From: Viridibacillus arenosi
GTDB taxonomy: Bacteria > Bacillota > Bacilli > Bacillales_A > Planococcaceae
Direction of reading: 5' to 3'
NCBI RefSeq assembly: GCF_001955655.1
Contig: NZ_MSPW01000010.1
Span: forward strand, 97,978-161,977
DNA: 64,000 nucleotides
Shown here: positions 34,294-43,323 of the stretch, piece by piece
Layout of the letters: each line of letters begins with the position of its first letter
Position numbering within the stretch: position 1 is the stretch's first letter
The notes under the pieces: model-generated
What the model was told of the DNA's origin: nothing
The model's database searches: none
The model's input: only the letters and a program-made list of their open reading frames with translations
Program-made: the position numbers and the translations under genes

Positions 34294-34797
34294 TTGTCAA
34301 GTCATCAAGATGATCAAACTCTAAATCCTCAAGAACATTTCACTTCGCTAATGCGAGGTCTAGGAACACGAACAATATTACATCAGCAAAACGTAGCTGC
34401 CTCATTAGGGTTATACAATAATGATTTTATTTCTTTAGATATCCTACGTGAAACAGGTCCTATTACGGCAGGAGAGCTCTCAAAAAAAACTGGGCTCGCT
34501 ACGGGTAGCATAACTTCCTTAGTAGACCGACTTGAAAAAATCGGTTATGTTCGGAGACAAAATGATCCCAATGACCGTCGCAGAGTCATTATTGTTCCAG
34601 AGTATGAATCAAAAGAAGAAATCCGTAATACGTACGAACCACTTCATAAAGCAATGCTCAATCTAGCTTCCTCCTATACACCTGAAGAACTTGCTCTCAT
34701 TTCACAATTTATAGGAAACGCTAGCACAGTATTAGAAGAGCAGATTCAACATCTCAGCTCCACTACACGTAGCAAATCTTCTAAAACAACACGTTAA
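34294..34797 (+). CDS. MarR-family transcriptional regulator
   Basis: 167 residues from a TTG start with AAAGGAGG upstream. Winged helix: ILRETGPITAGELSKKTGLATGSITSLVDRLEKIGYVRRQ, then the wing NDPNDRRRVIIV. Helical dimerisation segments at both ends. It is divergent from the MFS exporter and likely represses both its own gene and the exporter until a drug binds. A terminator follows immediately. Confidence 0.95.
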   Translation: MSSHQDDQTLNPQEHFTSLMRGLGTRTILHQQNVAASLGLYNNDFISLDILRETGPITAGELSKKTGLATGSITSLVDRLEKIGYVRRQNDPNDRRRVIIVPEYESKEEIRNTYEPLHKAMLNLASSYTPEELALISQFIGNASTVLEEQIQHLSSTTRSKSSKTTR

Positions 34798-34801
34798 AAA
34801 A

Positions 34802-34856
34802 GAAAAGGACAGTTTCCTAATAGTCGATTGGCTTAGGAATACGGTCCTTTTTTCTT
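34802..34856. terminator. Terminator of the MarR gene
   Basis: AAAAGGAC...GTCCTTTTTT outer arms with a TTCCTAA/TTAGGAA inner stem. Confidence 0.85.
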
Positions 34857-34945
34857 TTTTGTTAATCATAAGGGAAAGGAATCCAAAGATACATACTTGA
34901 TTCATTAAGTCCAGTTCACAAACCTTTCGTTAATGCCAATCTACT

Positions 34946-35311
34946 TTACCCTTCCAATAACGCTTTATAATAAATTAATTCGCCATCCACTTCTGCAATC
35001 AGCATGAAAGTATCGTCATCCCCTACCGCAAATATCTTAGTTCCTTTAGCTAATTTACTTGCATAGAAATCTTTAAACAAAGAACCCGTAGTTTTGCGCT
35101 TGTTGATTTCACCTAAAAGATCGCCCTTACCAGCTTCAAACTCAATCATTTCTGTTTTCGAATAAATAATATCTTGATATTGCAAAATATCTATATCTGG
35201 ATGCTCTTTCAATAGCTCTTTTGCAGTCGGGTTATGTGACCCTGTTGAACAGCCTACTAATACAACAAAAATGCTCATCAAAAAGATACAATATTTTATT
35301 GGAGTCATCAT
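34946..35311 (-). CDS. Small lipoprotein of unknown function
   Basis: 121 residues. The signal sequence ends in the lipobox VLVGC (Cys 21), so the mature protein is lipid-anchored outside the membrane. The mature part of about 100 residues begins STGSHNPTAKELLKEHPD and has alternating strands (FAVGDDDTFMLIAEVDGELIYYKAL). I do not recognise the family. It is convergent with the MarR gene and divergent from the DMT transporter. Confidence 0.8.
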   Translation of the reverse strand: MMTPIKYCIFLMSIFVVLVGCSTGSHNPTAKELLKEHPDIDILQYQDIIYSKTEMIEFEAGKGDLLGEINKRKTTGSLFKDFYASKLAKGTKIFAVGDDDTFMLIAEVDGELIYYKALLEG

Positions 35312-35538
35312 GTAACCACACTCTCCGTTTATTCTACATTACTATTAAACTTCACTAACCAGATTCTATTTTGACTGTAAGAGTAGTATATTTCCCTTTA
35401 TGAAAGGGTTAAATGATTTTAACATATTTTGTAATATGTATAAGTTTTATCAATATAGATAAACCGGTATTTTTCACAATAATCATCCATATATATTTGT
35501 ATAGGAAATTATTAAATCCCGTTTAAAGGAGCACTCTT

Positions 35539-36444
35539 ATGTGGTTTTTCTTCGCTTTACTAACCGCCCTAGCATGGGGTGGTGCAGATTTATTTTATAA
35601 AAAAGGTTCAGACAGCAAGGATAAATACAGTCATTTAAAAATTGTCGTCATGGTCGGTCTTGTGATGGGTATCCATGCAACTGGCTATATGCTGTATGAA
35701 GGTTTAATTTTCCGTCCTTCCGACATGCTAAAATATTTACCCGTTTCTTCTCTTTATATTTTATCTATGACAATCGGTTATATTGGGTTACGTTACTTAG
35801 AATTATCAATCGCCTCTCCCGTACAAAATTCATCTGGTGCTATTACAGCTGTTCTTGTCTTCATTTTCTTCCCTCAGCCAGTTGATACATTACATATTAT
35901 TGGAATAATCATTATTTCACTTGGCGTTATTGGTATTGCAGTAGTTGAAAAACAAATCGAAAATGCAACATTACGATTAAACAATACCGAAATCGACAAA
36001 AAATATCAGCTTGGATTTATGGCGATTGTGTTCCCTATTGCCTATGCGTTGATCGATGGTGCTGGTACATTTGCTGATGCAATCTATTTAGATGAACTCA
36101 AATTAATGACTGAAGATGCTGCATTACTTGCTTATGAATATACATTTTTCATCTGTGCAGTTATCACTTATATTTATTTAAAAGTAATAAAAAAAGAGAC
36201 TTTCTCTATTTTCAAAGAACGTGACAAAGCTTGTGCTGCAATTTTAGAAACAATCGGTCAATTCTTTTATGTATTTGCCATGTCATCATATGCGATTATT
36301 GCTGCTCCAATGATCGCATCTTATAGCATTTTCTCTATCATTCTTTCACGTATTTTCTTAAAAGAGAAACTATCGCCAAAACAATATATTATCATTACGG
36401 TTGTAATGTTGGGGATTATTTTATTAGGAATTGCGGATGCTTAA
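35539..36444 (+). CDS. DMT-superfamily (EamA) transporter
   Basis: 301 residues with ten predicted TM helices in two EamA repeats (about 1-135 and 155-300). The second repeat ends with the typical APMIASYSIFSIILSRIFLKEKLS block. GGAG precedes the ATG. Family members export amino acids, nucleosides or metabolites; the substrate cannot be inferred here. Monocistronic, ended by a bidirectional terminator. Confidence 0.9.
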   Translation: MWFFFALLTALAWGGADLFYKKGSDSKDKYSHLKIVVMVGLVMGIHATGYMLYEGLIFRPSDMLKYLPVSSLYILSMTIGYIGLRYLELSIASPVQNSSGAITAVLVFIFFPQPVDTLHIIGIIIISLGVIGIAVVEKQIENATLRLNNTEIDKKYQLGFMAIVFPIAYALIDGAGTFADAIYLDELKLMTEDAALLAYEYTFFICAVITYIYLKVIKKETFSIFKERDKACAAILETIGQFFYVFAMSSYAIIAAPMIASYSIFSIILSRIFLKEKLSPKQYIIITVVMLGIILLGIADA

Positions 36445-36463
36445 AATCATTTAATTAACTGAC

Positions 36464-36503
36464 AAAAAAAGTACATCACTTCTTAAAAGTGATGTACTTT
36501 TTT
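36464..36503. terminator. Bidirectional terminator
   Basis: AAAAAAGTACATCACTT/AAGTGATGTACTTTTTT, a 17-bp perfect stem. Its right edge touches the stop codon of the minus-strand lipoprotein gene. Confidence 0.9.
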
Positions 36504-36945
36504 AATTAGTTTGATCAAAATTATCATATTGGTCGGCGAAGGTTTGCATCTTATCTTTTTCAAATACATCTAATAACTTGTTGTACTCTTCATCTTCGAT
36601 TACATAATAAAGCGGTACTCTCGCTATATAATCAGAATATAAAATGCGCTCATTTTCCTCATCTAACCACATATTATAATTCACTACAATTAGATTCTGC
36701 GTTCTATCCTTAAATTGAATATATTGATATGGTAACCGATTCACTTCATCATCGCTTAATTTTAAATTTGTACCATTATTGAAAATCTCCATTAATTCAT
36801 TGTACTTCGGTTCGGTTTCAATCGATTTTTTTACAACTACATCGCCTTCCTCTGTTACATTCCCTAATTCAATTACATTATTTGATTTCATACAACCTGT
36901 TAAAACAAACATAATACAACACAACAATAAAAGTTTCTTCATCAC
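36502..36945 (-). CDS. Lipoprotein of unknown function, 147 residues
   Basis: The signal peptide ends in VLTGC (Cys 18). The mature domain of about 130 residues is acidic, with many Asn, Asp and Glu and no repeats. It contains YQYIQFKDRTQNLIVVNYNMW, a strand-rich stretch. AAAGGGGA precedes the start. It is convergent with the DMT transporter and divergent from the PfoR-like gene. I do not recognise the family. Confidence 0.8.
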   Translation of the reverse strand: MMKKLLLLCCIMFVLTGCMKSNNVIELGNVTEEGDVVVKKSIETEPKYNELMEIFNNGTNLKLSDDEVNRLPYQYIQFKDRTQNLIVVNYNMWLDEENERILYSDYIARVPLYYVIEDEEYNKLLDVFEKDKMQTFADQYDNFDQTN

Positions 36946-37149
36946 ACTATCCCCTTTTAAAGGTATAAAAAGTTTTTCCGTAGTTGTATTATGTTTCCCA
37001 ATTCCCCTAAAAATATTACGTATTACAAAACTTCATTTAACTATTTTCCCCAAAACAATTTAAGTAACAATATAGAATTTTCTATTTACTTCGACGATTT
37101 AAAGCGATAAACTATATTGATATCATGATTTTACTGGAGGAAGATTTTC

Positions 37150-38184
37150 TTGAAAGAATTCATTAATAAGCTGTTAACAGGAATGAGTATTGGGATTGTC
37201 GTATCTTTAATACCCAACGCTCTTCTCGGTGAACTATTAAAACTACTCATTCCACATTTCCCAGCTTTACAACAAATATTAGATATATCCGTTTTAGTGA
37301 TGAGTATGTTACCAATAATGATTGGTGTTACTATTGGTATGACATTTAAATTAACACCTATTCAGACAGCTAGTATTGGATTAGCAGCTGTTGTTGGTAG
37401 TGGAGTAGTGCAAATAAATGAAAGTGTTATGACATTACAAGGTATTGGTGTCGTTTTAAACACAGGTGTTACAGCCGGCTTAGCTGTCCTTTTCGTTAAA
37501 TATATTGGGGCAAAATTAAAAGATTACACGATTCTTTTACTACCAACTTTAACTATTTTCTTCCCTGGTTTATTTGGTTACTTGATCTTACCTTATGTTA
37601 AATCAGGCACAGGAATTATTGGCGTGGGGATTCAACAAGTAACAGATCTTCAACCTATTCTAATGGGAGCAATTATCGCTGTTATTTTCTGCGTACTCAT
37701 TTTATCTCCTCTCTCGACTGTAGGAGTAGCAACGGTCATTATGCTTTCTGGTATTGGTGCTGGCGCGGCCAATTTAGGTATTGTTTCGGCAGGTATTGGT
37801 CTATGTATCGCTAGCTATAAATCAAACTCATTGGGCACAGCACTAGCCCACGTACTTGGTTCACCCAAAATTCAAATGCGTAATTTCTTTATGAAACCTA
37901 AAATAGCTTTTCCCATGCTTATTACAGCTGCCATTTTAGGTGCACTTGCTGGTGTATTTAATGTTCAAGGAACGTCTATGAGCGCCGGGTTTGGTCTATC
38001 TGGACTTATTGGACCATTAAACTATATCAACTTAACACCAGATGGCTGGACTACTTCGAATATTACAGTCATGATTGCAATGTTCTTCGTCATACCAACC
38101 GTTTTAAACGTTATCTTACTTCGCATCTTCTCAACGAATCTTAAAATGATTAAATCTGAAGATTATAAAATCCATATTGAATAA
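37150..38184 (+). CDS. PTS EIIC-like membrane protein (PfoR/PTS_EIIC_2 type)
   Basis: 344 residues from a TTG start with TGGAGGAAG upstream. About ten TM helices with glycine-rich segments (GIGAGAANLGIVSAGIGL). The opening FINKLLTGMSIGIVVSLIPNALLG is typical of the standalone EIIC-like proteins often called PfoR. No EIIA or EIIB is adjacent, so it may not be a normal phosphotransferase permease. A hairpin terminator follows. Confidence 0.85.
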   Translation: MKEFINKLLTGMSIGIVVSLIPNALLGELLKLLIPHFPALQQILDISVLVMSMLPIMIGVTIGMTFKLTPIQTASIGLAAVVGSGVVQINESVMTLQGIGVVLNTGVTAGLAVLFVKYIGAKLKDYTILLLPTLTIFFPGLFGYLILPYVKSGTGIIGVGIQQVTDLQPILMGAIIAVIFCVLILSPLSTVGVATVIMLSGIGAGAANLGIVSAGIGLCIASYKSNSLGTALAHVLGSPKIQMRNFFMKPKIAFPMLITAAILGALAGVFNVQGTSMSAGFGLSGLIGPLNYINLTPDGWTTSNITVMIAMFFVIPTVLNVILLRIFSTNLKMIKSEDYKIHIE

Positions 38185-38188
38185 ATCG

Positions 38189-38226
38189 ATGCCATGTGAA
38201 GAATATTTCTCACATGGCATTTTTTT
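38189..38226 (+). terminator. Terminator of the PfoR-like gene
   Basis: ATGCCATGTGA/TCACATGGCAT stem followed by TTTTTTT. Confidence 0.9.
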
Positions 38227-38327
38227 AGATTGATAGGATTAGTTGTTTTGTGAATAAATAGGATGTTGGTATTTGTTATATGTGATTTCAGGTTGTTGAG
38301 GGTGGTGAGTATGGATAATCTTGCTTT

Positions 38328-38568
38328 GAGTAACGCTAATCTCTCTCCCAGTAGAGCTAATCTTCTTGAGTAGCGATAATTTTCCTCTGAGTAGCGCTAA
38401 TCCTTCTTTGAGTAGCGATAATCTCACTGAGCAGCGCTAATCCATCCCCGAGTAGCGCCAATTCATCCCCGAGTAGCGCTAATCCATCCCCGAGTAGCGC
38501 TAATCTCCCTGAGTAGCGCCAATCCATCTCCCAGTAGCGCCAATCCTCCTCCCAGCAGCACCAATCCC
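38328..38568. repeat. Degenerate tandem repeat, about 12 units of 19-22 bp
   Basis: Consensus unit GAGTAGCGCTAATCCATCCCC. Clearest units start at 38368, 38389, 38410, 38429, 38450, 38471, 38492 and 38511; the ends decay. The core AGTAGCG[CA][TC]AAT is conserved and the C-rich tail varies in length. It lies in the 461-base gap between the PfoR-like gene and the aminotransferase terminator. Units abut with no spacers. Variable unit length breaks any reading frame, so it is not coding. It is also more GC-rich than its surroundings. Confidence 0.85.
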
Positions 38569-38599
38569 CAAAATCACACTCCTCACCCTATCAGACCAC

Positions 38600-38630
38600 A
38601 AAAAAACCACCCCAAATAAACGGAGTGGCT
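38600..38630 (-). terminator. Terminator of the beta-alanine catabolic operon
   Basis: CCACTCC/GGGGTGG arms on the minus strand followed by seven T residues, just after the aminotransferase stop. Confidence 0.8.
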
Positions 38631-38645
38631 TAATATGATTATGTT

Positions 38646-40004
38646 TTATTCATTCTCTTTAAAAACTTTTTTAAGAACGGCTATCATAAATTCGAGATCC
38701 TCATCTGTGCAAGATAGTGGTGGGCTAATCGTAAGGATGTTGTTATAACCAGCTACAGTATCCCCGTTCTTACCAATGATTAAGCCATTTCCCTTACAAT
38801 CAGAGACAATTTTCAATACACGTTCGTTAGATGCTGGTTCCATCGTTATTTTATCTTCAACCATTTCAATGCCTAGTAGAAATCCAAGGCCGCGAATATC
38901 GCCTACATAAGGATGATTACTTAATTCTTTCAGCTCTTTTTGAAGTCTATCACCTAGTTCTGCCGAGCGCTCGAATAAGTTTTCTCTCTCCATGATTTCG
39001 ATATTTTTTAACGCCACTGCACATGCCGCCGGATTTCCTCCGAATGTATTGAGGTGACGTAGATGGCTATTTTCTTCTCCCGTGTTGAACTTTTCATAAA
39101 TTTCTTTTCGAACAGCTGTCACTGAGAGTGGTAAATAGGCGCTAGTCAGTCCTTTTGCCATTGTAATAATATCCGGTTTTAAATTAAAATGCTGATGCCC
39201 AAACGCTTTACCGGTTCTTCCAAACCCACAGATTACTTCGTCAATAATTAGGAGTACCCCATGTTTGTTACAAATTTCTTGAACTTTCTCGAGATAGACA
39301 GGATGAGGAATTAAAATACCACCACCTGTAATAAGCGGCTCCATAATAATTCCTGCAATTGTCTCTTTTTGCTCCCAAATAATTTTATCTTCAAGTTCTT
39401 GGGCACGTTGGAGATTGTATTCTTTAATCGATTGCCCTTTTGGTCGGCGATAATTATCTGGTGGTGCTACATGTAAAAAACCGTGTGAAAGTGGTTCATA
39501 TTTATATTTTCTAATCGCTTGCCCTGTAGCTGACAATGCCCCCATTGAACTGCCATGATAAGCTCTATAACGCGAGATAAATTTAAAGCGAGCTCCTTCA
39601 CCGTTTTGCTGGTGATATTGACGAGCAATTTTAAATGCTACCTCATTTGCATCAGAGCCACTGTTCGAGTAAAAGAACATATAGTCTCCACCAAGCATGT
39701 CATTTAACTTGGCTGCTAGCTCGATTGCTGGTTCATGGCTTTGCGTCATCGGCACATAGGCTAATTTTTTCATTTGATCGTAAGCCACTTGTGCCAATTC
39801 TTCACGACCATACCCTACATTTACAGCCCATAACCCGGACATTCCATCGAGATATTTATTGCCATTGTGGTCGATGATCCAAGCTCCTTCACCTCTATCG
39901 ACGATCATAGGCTGACTTTTTTCATTGTAAGCTGAGATATGATGCCAGACATTTTGAAGATCTTTTTCAACTAAAGATTGTGTTGGCTGTTTTACAGTTT
40001 CCAT
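38646..40004 (-). CDS. Class III aminotransferase, probable beta-alanine:pyruvate transaminase
   Basis: 452 residues, a full-length PLP-dependent omega-aminotransferase. The PLP lysine is K284 in TMAKGLTSAYLPLS and the cofactor Asp is D255 in LLIIDEVICGFGRTG. The phosphate-binding SNSGSDANEVA is at about 113-123. It begins 20 bases after the CoA-acylating semialdehyde dehydrogenase. That pairing points to beta-alanine + pyruvate to malonate semialdehyde + alanine. Related family members use gamma-aminobutyrate, taurine or polyamines, so specificity rests on context. It would dispose of the beta-alanine released by the neighbouring operon (inference). Confidence 0.9.
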   Translation of the reverse strand: METVKQPTQSLVEKDLQNVWHHISAYNEKSQPMIVDRGEGAWIIDHNGNKYLDGMSGLWAVNVGYGREELAQVAYDQMKKLAYVPMTQSHEPAIELAAKLNDMLGGDYMFFYSNSGSDANEVAFKIARQYHQQNGEGARFKFISRYRAYHGSSMGALSATGQAIRKYKYEPLSHGFLHVAPPDNYRRPKGQSIKEYNLQRAQELEDKIIWEQKETIAGIIMEPLITGGGILIPHPVYLEKVQEICNKHGVLLIIDEVICGFGRTGKAFGHQHFNLKPDIITMAKGLTSAYLPLSVTAVRKEIYEKFNTGEENSHLRHLNTFGGNPAACAVALKNIEIMERENLFERSAELGDRLQKELKELSNHPYVGDIRGLGFLLGIEMVEDKITMEPASNERVLKIVSDCKGNGLIIGKNGDTVAGYNNILTISPPLSCTDEDLEFMIAVLKKVFKENE

Positions 40005-40024
40005 GCTTTCGCTTCCCTTCTATT

Positions 40025-41491
40025 TTAGAATTCATGACGAGCTGTTAGCATCTTTTTACGTGTGTAAAACTCAATTCCATCACGACCATTCGCATGTAGG
40101 TCTCCATAAAATGATTTTTTGTAACCTGAGAATGGGAAAAATGCCATCGGAGCTGGAACACCAAGGTTGACACCTAACATTCCTGCATCGATTTCTTCTC
40201 TAAACTGACGAATAGCTTTTGCACTATCAGTGAAAATACATGCTCCATTTGCGAAGTCAGATTTGTTTGCAAATGAGATTGCATCATCTAATGTATCTAC
40301 TCGGACAATTGATAAAACAGGAGCGAATATTTCTTCCTTCCAGATTTTCATCTCTTGTGTTACATGATCGAAAATAGTTGGACCAACAAAATAACCACCA
40401 TCAGAAGGTTGATCATTGCGACCATCTCGTAATAGCGTTGCACCTTCTTCAATGCCAGATTCAATATATTGGATTGTTCGATCCTTATGGGAATCTCGAA
40501 TGACCGGACCGAGGAAAATACCCTCTTTCAGGCCGTCCCCTATTGTTAATTTATTTGATTCCTCTACTAATCTTGTTACTAGTTCGTCTGCAATATCGCC
40601 AACTGCTACAACAACTGCACAAGCCATACATCTTTCTCCTGCTGATCCAAATGCTGCATTAATTATATTCGTTACTGTTAAGTCCATATCTGCATCTGGC
40701 AAAACAATTGTATGATTTTTGGCTCCAGCTAGTGCTTGAACTCGCTTACCATTTGACGTACCAGTTTTATAGACATATTCTGCCACAGGTTGGGATCCAA
40801 CAAATGATACGGCTGGAATATCTGGATGACTAAGAATGCCATTCACGATATCATGAGCACCGTGGACAAGATTAAATACGCCTGCTGGTAGTCCTGCTTC
40901 ATGTAACAATTCTGCTAGATAATTTGCTAGAAGTGGTGTTCTCTCAGAAGGTTTCAAGATGAACGTATTACCACTCGCAATTGCTAAAGGGAACATCCAG
41001 CATGGTACCATCATTGGGAAATTAAACGGCGTAATCCCCCCTACTATTCCTAGAGGATAGCGATACATACCAGATTCAATACTTGTTGCAATATCAGGTA
41101 ACTGATGGCCCATCATTAGTGTAGGAGCGCCTGCTGCAAATTCTACGCACTCAATCCCTCGTTGTACTTCGCCATATGCTTCGGTATAGTTTTTACCATT
41201 TTCAACAGTTATAATTTTCGCTAATTCATCCCAGTTCTCTATTAATAATTGCTGATATTTAAATAAGATTCTAGCACGCTGAGGAACAGCAACTCTCTTC
41301 CATGAAGTAAAAGCTTGTTTTGCAGCCTCTACTGCTTTTTCCAAATCTTGTTGAGTTGAAATTGGAACTTCGGCTAATATTTCTCCAGTTGCGGGATTTG
41401 GCACTTCAATGTAGTTTTCTGTGGACGATTTTACCCATTGTCCATTAATAAAATTTGAAAGCGTTTTCTTTTCAGTGATTACCTTATTCAT
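40025..41491 (-). CDS. mmsA: CoA-acylating (methyl)malonate-semialdehyde dehydrogenase
   Basis: 488 residues, an aldehyde dehydrogenase of the MmsA/IolA subgroup. The catalytic Cys is C288 in [13 protein letters not shown], a motif specific to this subgroup, and KPSERTPL and [15 protein letters not shown] mark the NAD site. It converts malonate semialdehyde (or its methyl form) plus CoA and NAD to acetyl-CoA (or propionyl-CoA) and CO2. No inositol genes are adjacent; the partner is the aminotransferase, so the source is probably beta-alanine. It is divergent from a PucR regulator, the likely activator. Confidence 0.92.
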   Translation of the reverse strand: MNKVITEKKTLSNFINGQWVKSSTENYIEVPNPATGEILAEVPISTQQDLEKAVEAAKQAFTSWKRVAVPQRARILFKYQQLLIENWDELAKIITVENGKNYTEAYGEVQRGIECVEFAAGAPTLMMGHQLPDIATSIESGMYRYPLGIVGGITPFNFPMMVPCWMFPLAIASGNTFILKPSERTPLLANYLAELLHEAGLPAGVFNLVHGAHDIVNGILSHPDIPAVSFVGSQPVAEYVYKTGTSNGKRVQALAGAKNHTIVLPDADMDLTVTNIINAAFGSAGERCMACAVVVAVGDIADELVTRLVEESNKLTIGDGLKEGIFLGPVIRDSHKDRTIQYIESGIEEGATLLRDGRNDQPSDGGYFVGPTIFDHVTQEMKIWKEEIFAPVLSIVRVDTLDDAISFANKSDFANGACIFTDSAKAIRQFREEIDAGMLGVNLGVPAPMAFFPFSGYKKSFYGDLHANGRDGIEFYTRKKMLTARHEF

Positions 41492-41638
41492 ATACGTCCT
41501 CCTATTCTACTTTTCTTTAAAGTTGACGTTATTAACAATTAACCTCATAATTTATTTTACAGATTATTTAGAATAGTTACACTTTACATAAAGTACACTC
41601 ATGTTAGACTTTTTTTAACTTATTGGGGGGCTATTGGA

Positions 41639-43294
41639 ATGATTGAATTTGTTTTAACTATACAAGACATATTAGAAAGAAAATCGTTCAAATCAGCAAA
41701 AGTAATAGCAGGTTCAAAAGGTTTAAGTAATCAAGTGAAATGGTCGCATATTTTAGAAATAAAGGAATTCGAAACACTGATAAATGGGGGCGAACTAATT
41801 TTAACAACTGGTGTTGGACTTCAACTCGACCTTACTACTCAAATCAGTTACTTGGAAAATTTAATAGAAAAAAATGCAGCTGGTATGTGTATTGAAATCG
41901 GTCCTTATTTTAAAGAAATTCCTATTGAGCTTATAAAATTAGCAGATGAACATGATTTCCCTCTGATTATCTTTGAAGAGGTTGTACGTTTTGTCGACAT
42001 TACTCAAGATTTACATACGTTAATAATTAACCAACATCACCAATGGCTTTCCCAACTTGATACACTGTCCACAAAATTTATCGATCTCTCATTAAGCCCT
42101 AACGGAATCCTGAAAATTCTTCAAGAATTGAATCATTACTTCCGACAAGGTGTTTTGTTTATAACGGATAATTCAAAATCATATTATTACCCTTCTGAAA
42201 TAAAAGAGTTAGAAACTTCTATTCGTTCTTTTATAGAAAGTTCACCATCTGATATGACAGTACAAAGAAATTTCACTCTTTCTACTCAAACCTTTGCCCT
42301 TATGCCTGTAAAAGGATTGGGACAAGTTTGGGGGCATCTTTGCTTACAAGTACAACAACCCTTATCAAATGAGTTCTTCTTTCTTATTTTAGATCGAGCA
42401 GCCCTTGCCATTGCACAAATTCTGTTACGTAATAGAACTATTCAAGAACGCAAACAAAACATGGAAGATGAACTTGTACAAAACCTTATAAAAGGCAGAG
42501 ACTATGAACAGGATGACGTCCAAACTTATTTACCTGCTGCAAGTCGAAATATGTACTTTAGAATATTTGTAATGCAGTTAAATTCCGAGGAGATCAACAT
42601 TGTTGAAGAAGACTGGGAAGAGTTAAAGTTGCAACGCTCAATGTTAGTTCGCTCCATTTTCAAAAGGCATGGATTTTTTCCAGCTGTTTCTTCTAAAAGG
42701 ACTGAAATAGTAGTCATTGCATCGTTTATAGCAGCAGATCATTTGAAAGAGAAAACTGATAGATTTGATCAAATCATACAAAGTATCAAGGATATGAAAG
42801 ATACTAGTACATTTTGCGGGAATGAATGTAAATTTGGCGTGAGTAGAGTATATAAGGATATAGCTCAAGTAAAAGAAGGTTATGTAGAGGCAAAGAAAGC
42901 CATTACATTGAAAAAATCTGACATTGTCAACACTTATTTCTATAATGATCTTGGTATCAATAGACTGCTACTATTGTTAATTGAGAGTAAACAACTTGAA
43001 AACTACGTTCACGATTATTTAGACGTTATTTTAAGCTATGATAAAAAGTATGAAAGTGATTTATTTACAACACTTTGCATTTATTTAGAATGTAATGGGG
43101 TTAAGAATGAAACAGCAGATCGTCTCTTTATCGTAAGGCAAACGTTATATAATAGATTAGAAAAACTAGAAACACTTCTTGGTTCGAATTTTATGGAGCC
43201 ATCCAACCGTCTTGCACTTGAAGTTGCTATTAAAGCCTATCAGTTACTGCTTAAACAAAATAATAACGAAGGAAAACCGGTTTTTCTCGTATAG
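41639..43294 (+). CDS. PucR-family transcriptional regulator
   Basis: 551 residues. The N-terminal PucR domain (about 5-125) contains ILTTGVGLQ. A middle GGDEF-like/CdaR-type region follows, and the C-terminal HTH_30 (about 495-545) has RLFIVRQTLYNRLEKLETLLG. GGGGGG lies before the ATG. PucR proteins control nitrogen-compound catabolism (purines, amino acids, pantothenate-like amides). Divergent placement from the mmsA-aminotransferase pair makes those its likely target, through the 147-base intergenic region. It may also act on the large operon beyond (inference). Confidence 0.92.
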   Translation: MIEFVLTIQDILERKSFKSAKVIAGSKGLSNQVKWSHILEIKEFETLINGGELILTTGVGLQLDLTTQISYLENLIEKNAAGMCIEIGPYFKEIPIELIKLADEHDFPLIIFEEVVRFVDITQDLHTLIINQHHQWLSQLDTLSTKFIDLSLSPNGILKILQELNHYFRQGVLFITDNSKSYYYPSEIKELETSIRSFIESSPSDMTVQRNFTLSTQTFALMPVKGLGQVWGHLCLQVQQPLSNEFFFLILDRAALAIAQILLRNRTIQERKQNMEDELVQNLIKGRDYEQDDVQTYLPAASRNMYFRIFVMQLNSEEINIVEEDWEELKLQRSMLVRSIFKRHGFFPAVSSKRTEIVVIASFIAADHLKEKTDRFDQIIQSIKDMKDTSTFCGNECKFGVSRVYKDIAQVKEGYVEAKKAITLKKSDIVNTYFYNDLGINRLLLLLIESKQLENYVHDYLDVILSYDKKYESDLFTTLCIYLECNGVKNETADRLFIVRQTLYNRLEKLETLLGSNFMEPSNRLALEVAIKAYQLLLKQNNNEGKPVFLV

Positions 43295-43311
43295 AGAAAA
43301 CCGGTTTTTTT
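43273..43311. terminator. Bidirectional terminator overlapping the pucR-like stop
   Basis: AAAACCGGTTTTTCTC/GAGAAAACCGGTTTTTTT. The left arm is coding sequence for the last codons (KPVFLV) and the stop lies in the loop. It separates the plus-strand regulator from the convergent minus-strand transporter operon. Confidence 0.9.
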
Positions 43312-43323
43312 ATTTTCGCTGGA

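Noticed and set aside
38239..38427. 62-codon minus-strand frame with leucine-rich repeats
   Set aside because: It is the translation of part of the DNA tandem repeat; unit lengths vary out of multiples of three and no ribosome binding site is present.
38328..38568. CRISPR-like array
   Set aside because: Units abut without unique spacers, are only 19-22 bp long and degenerate, and no cas genes are near.
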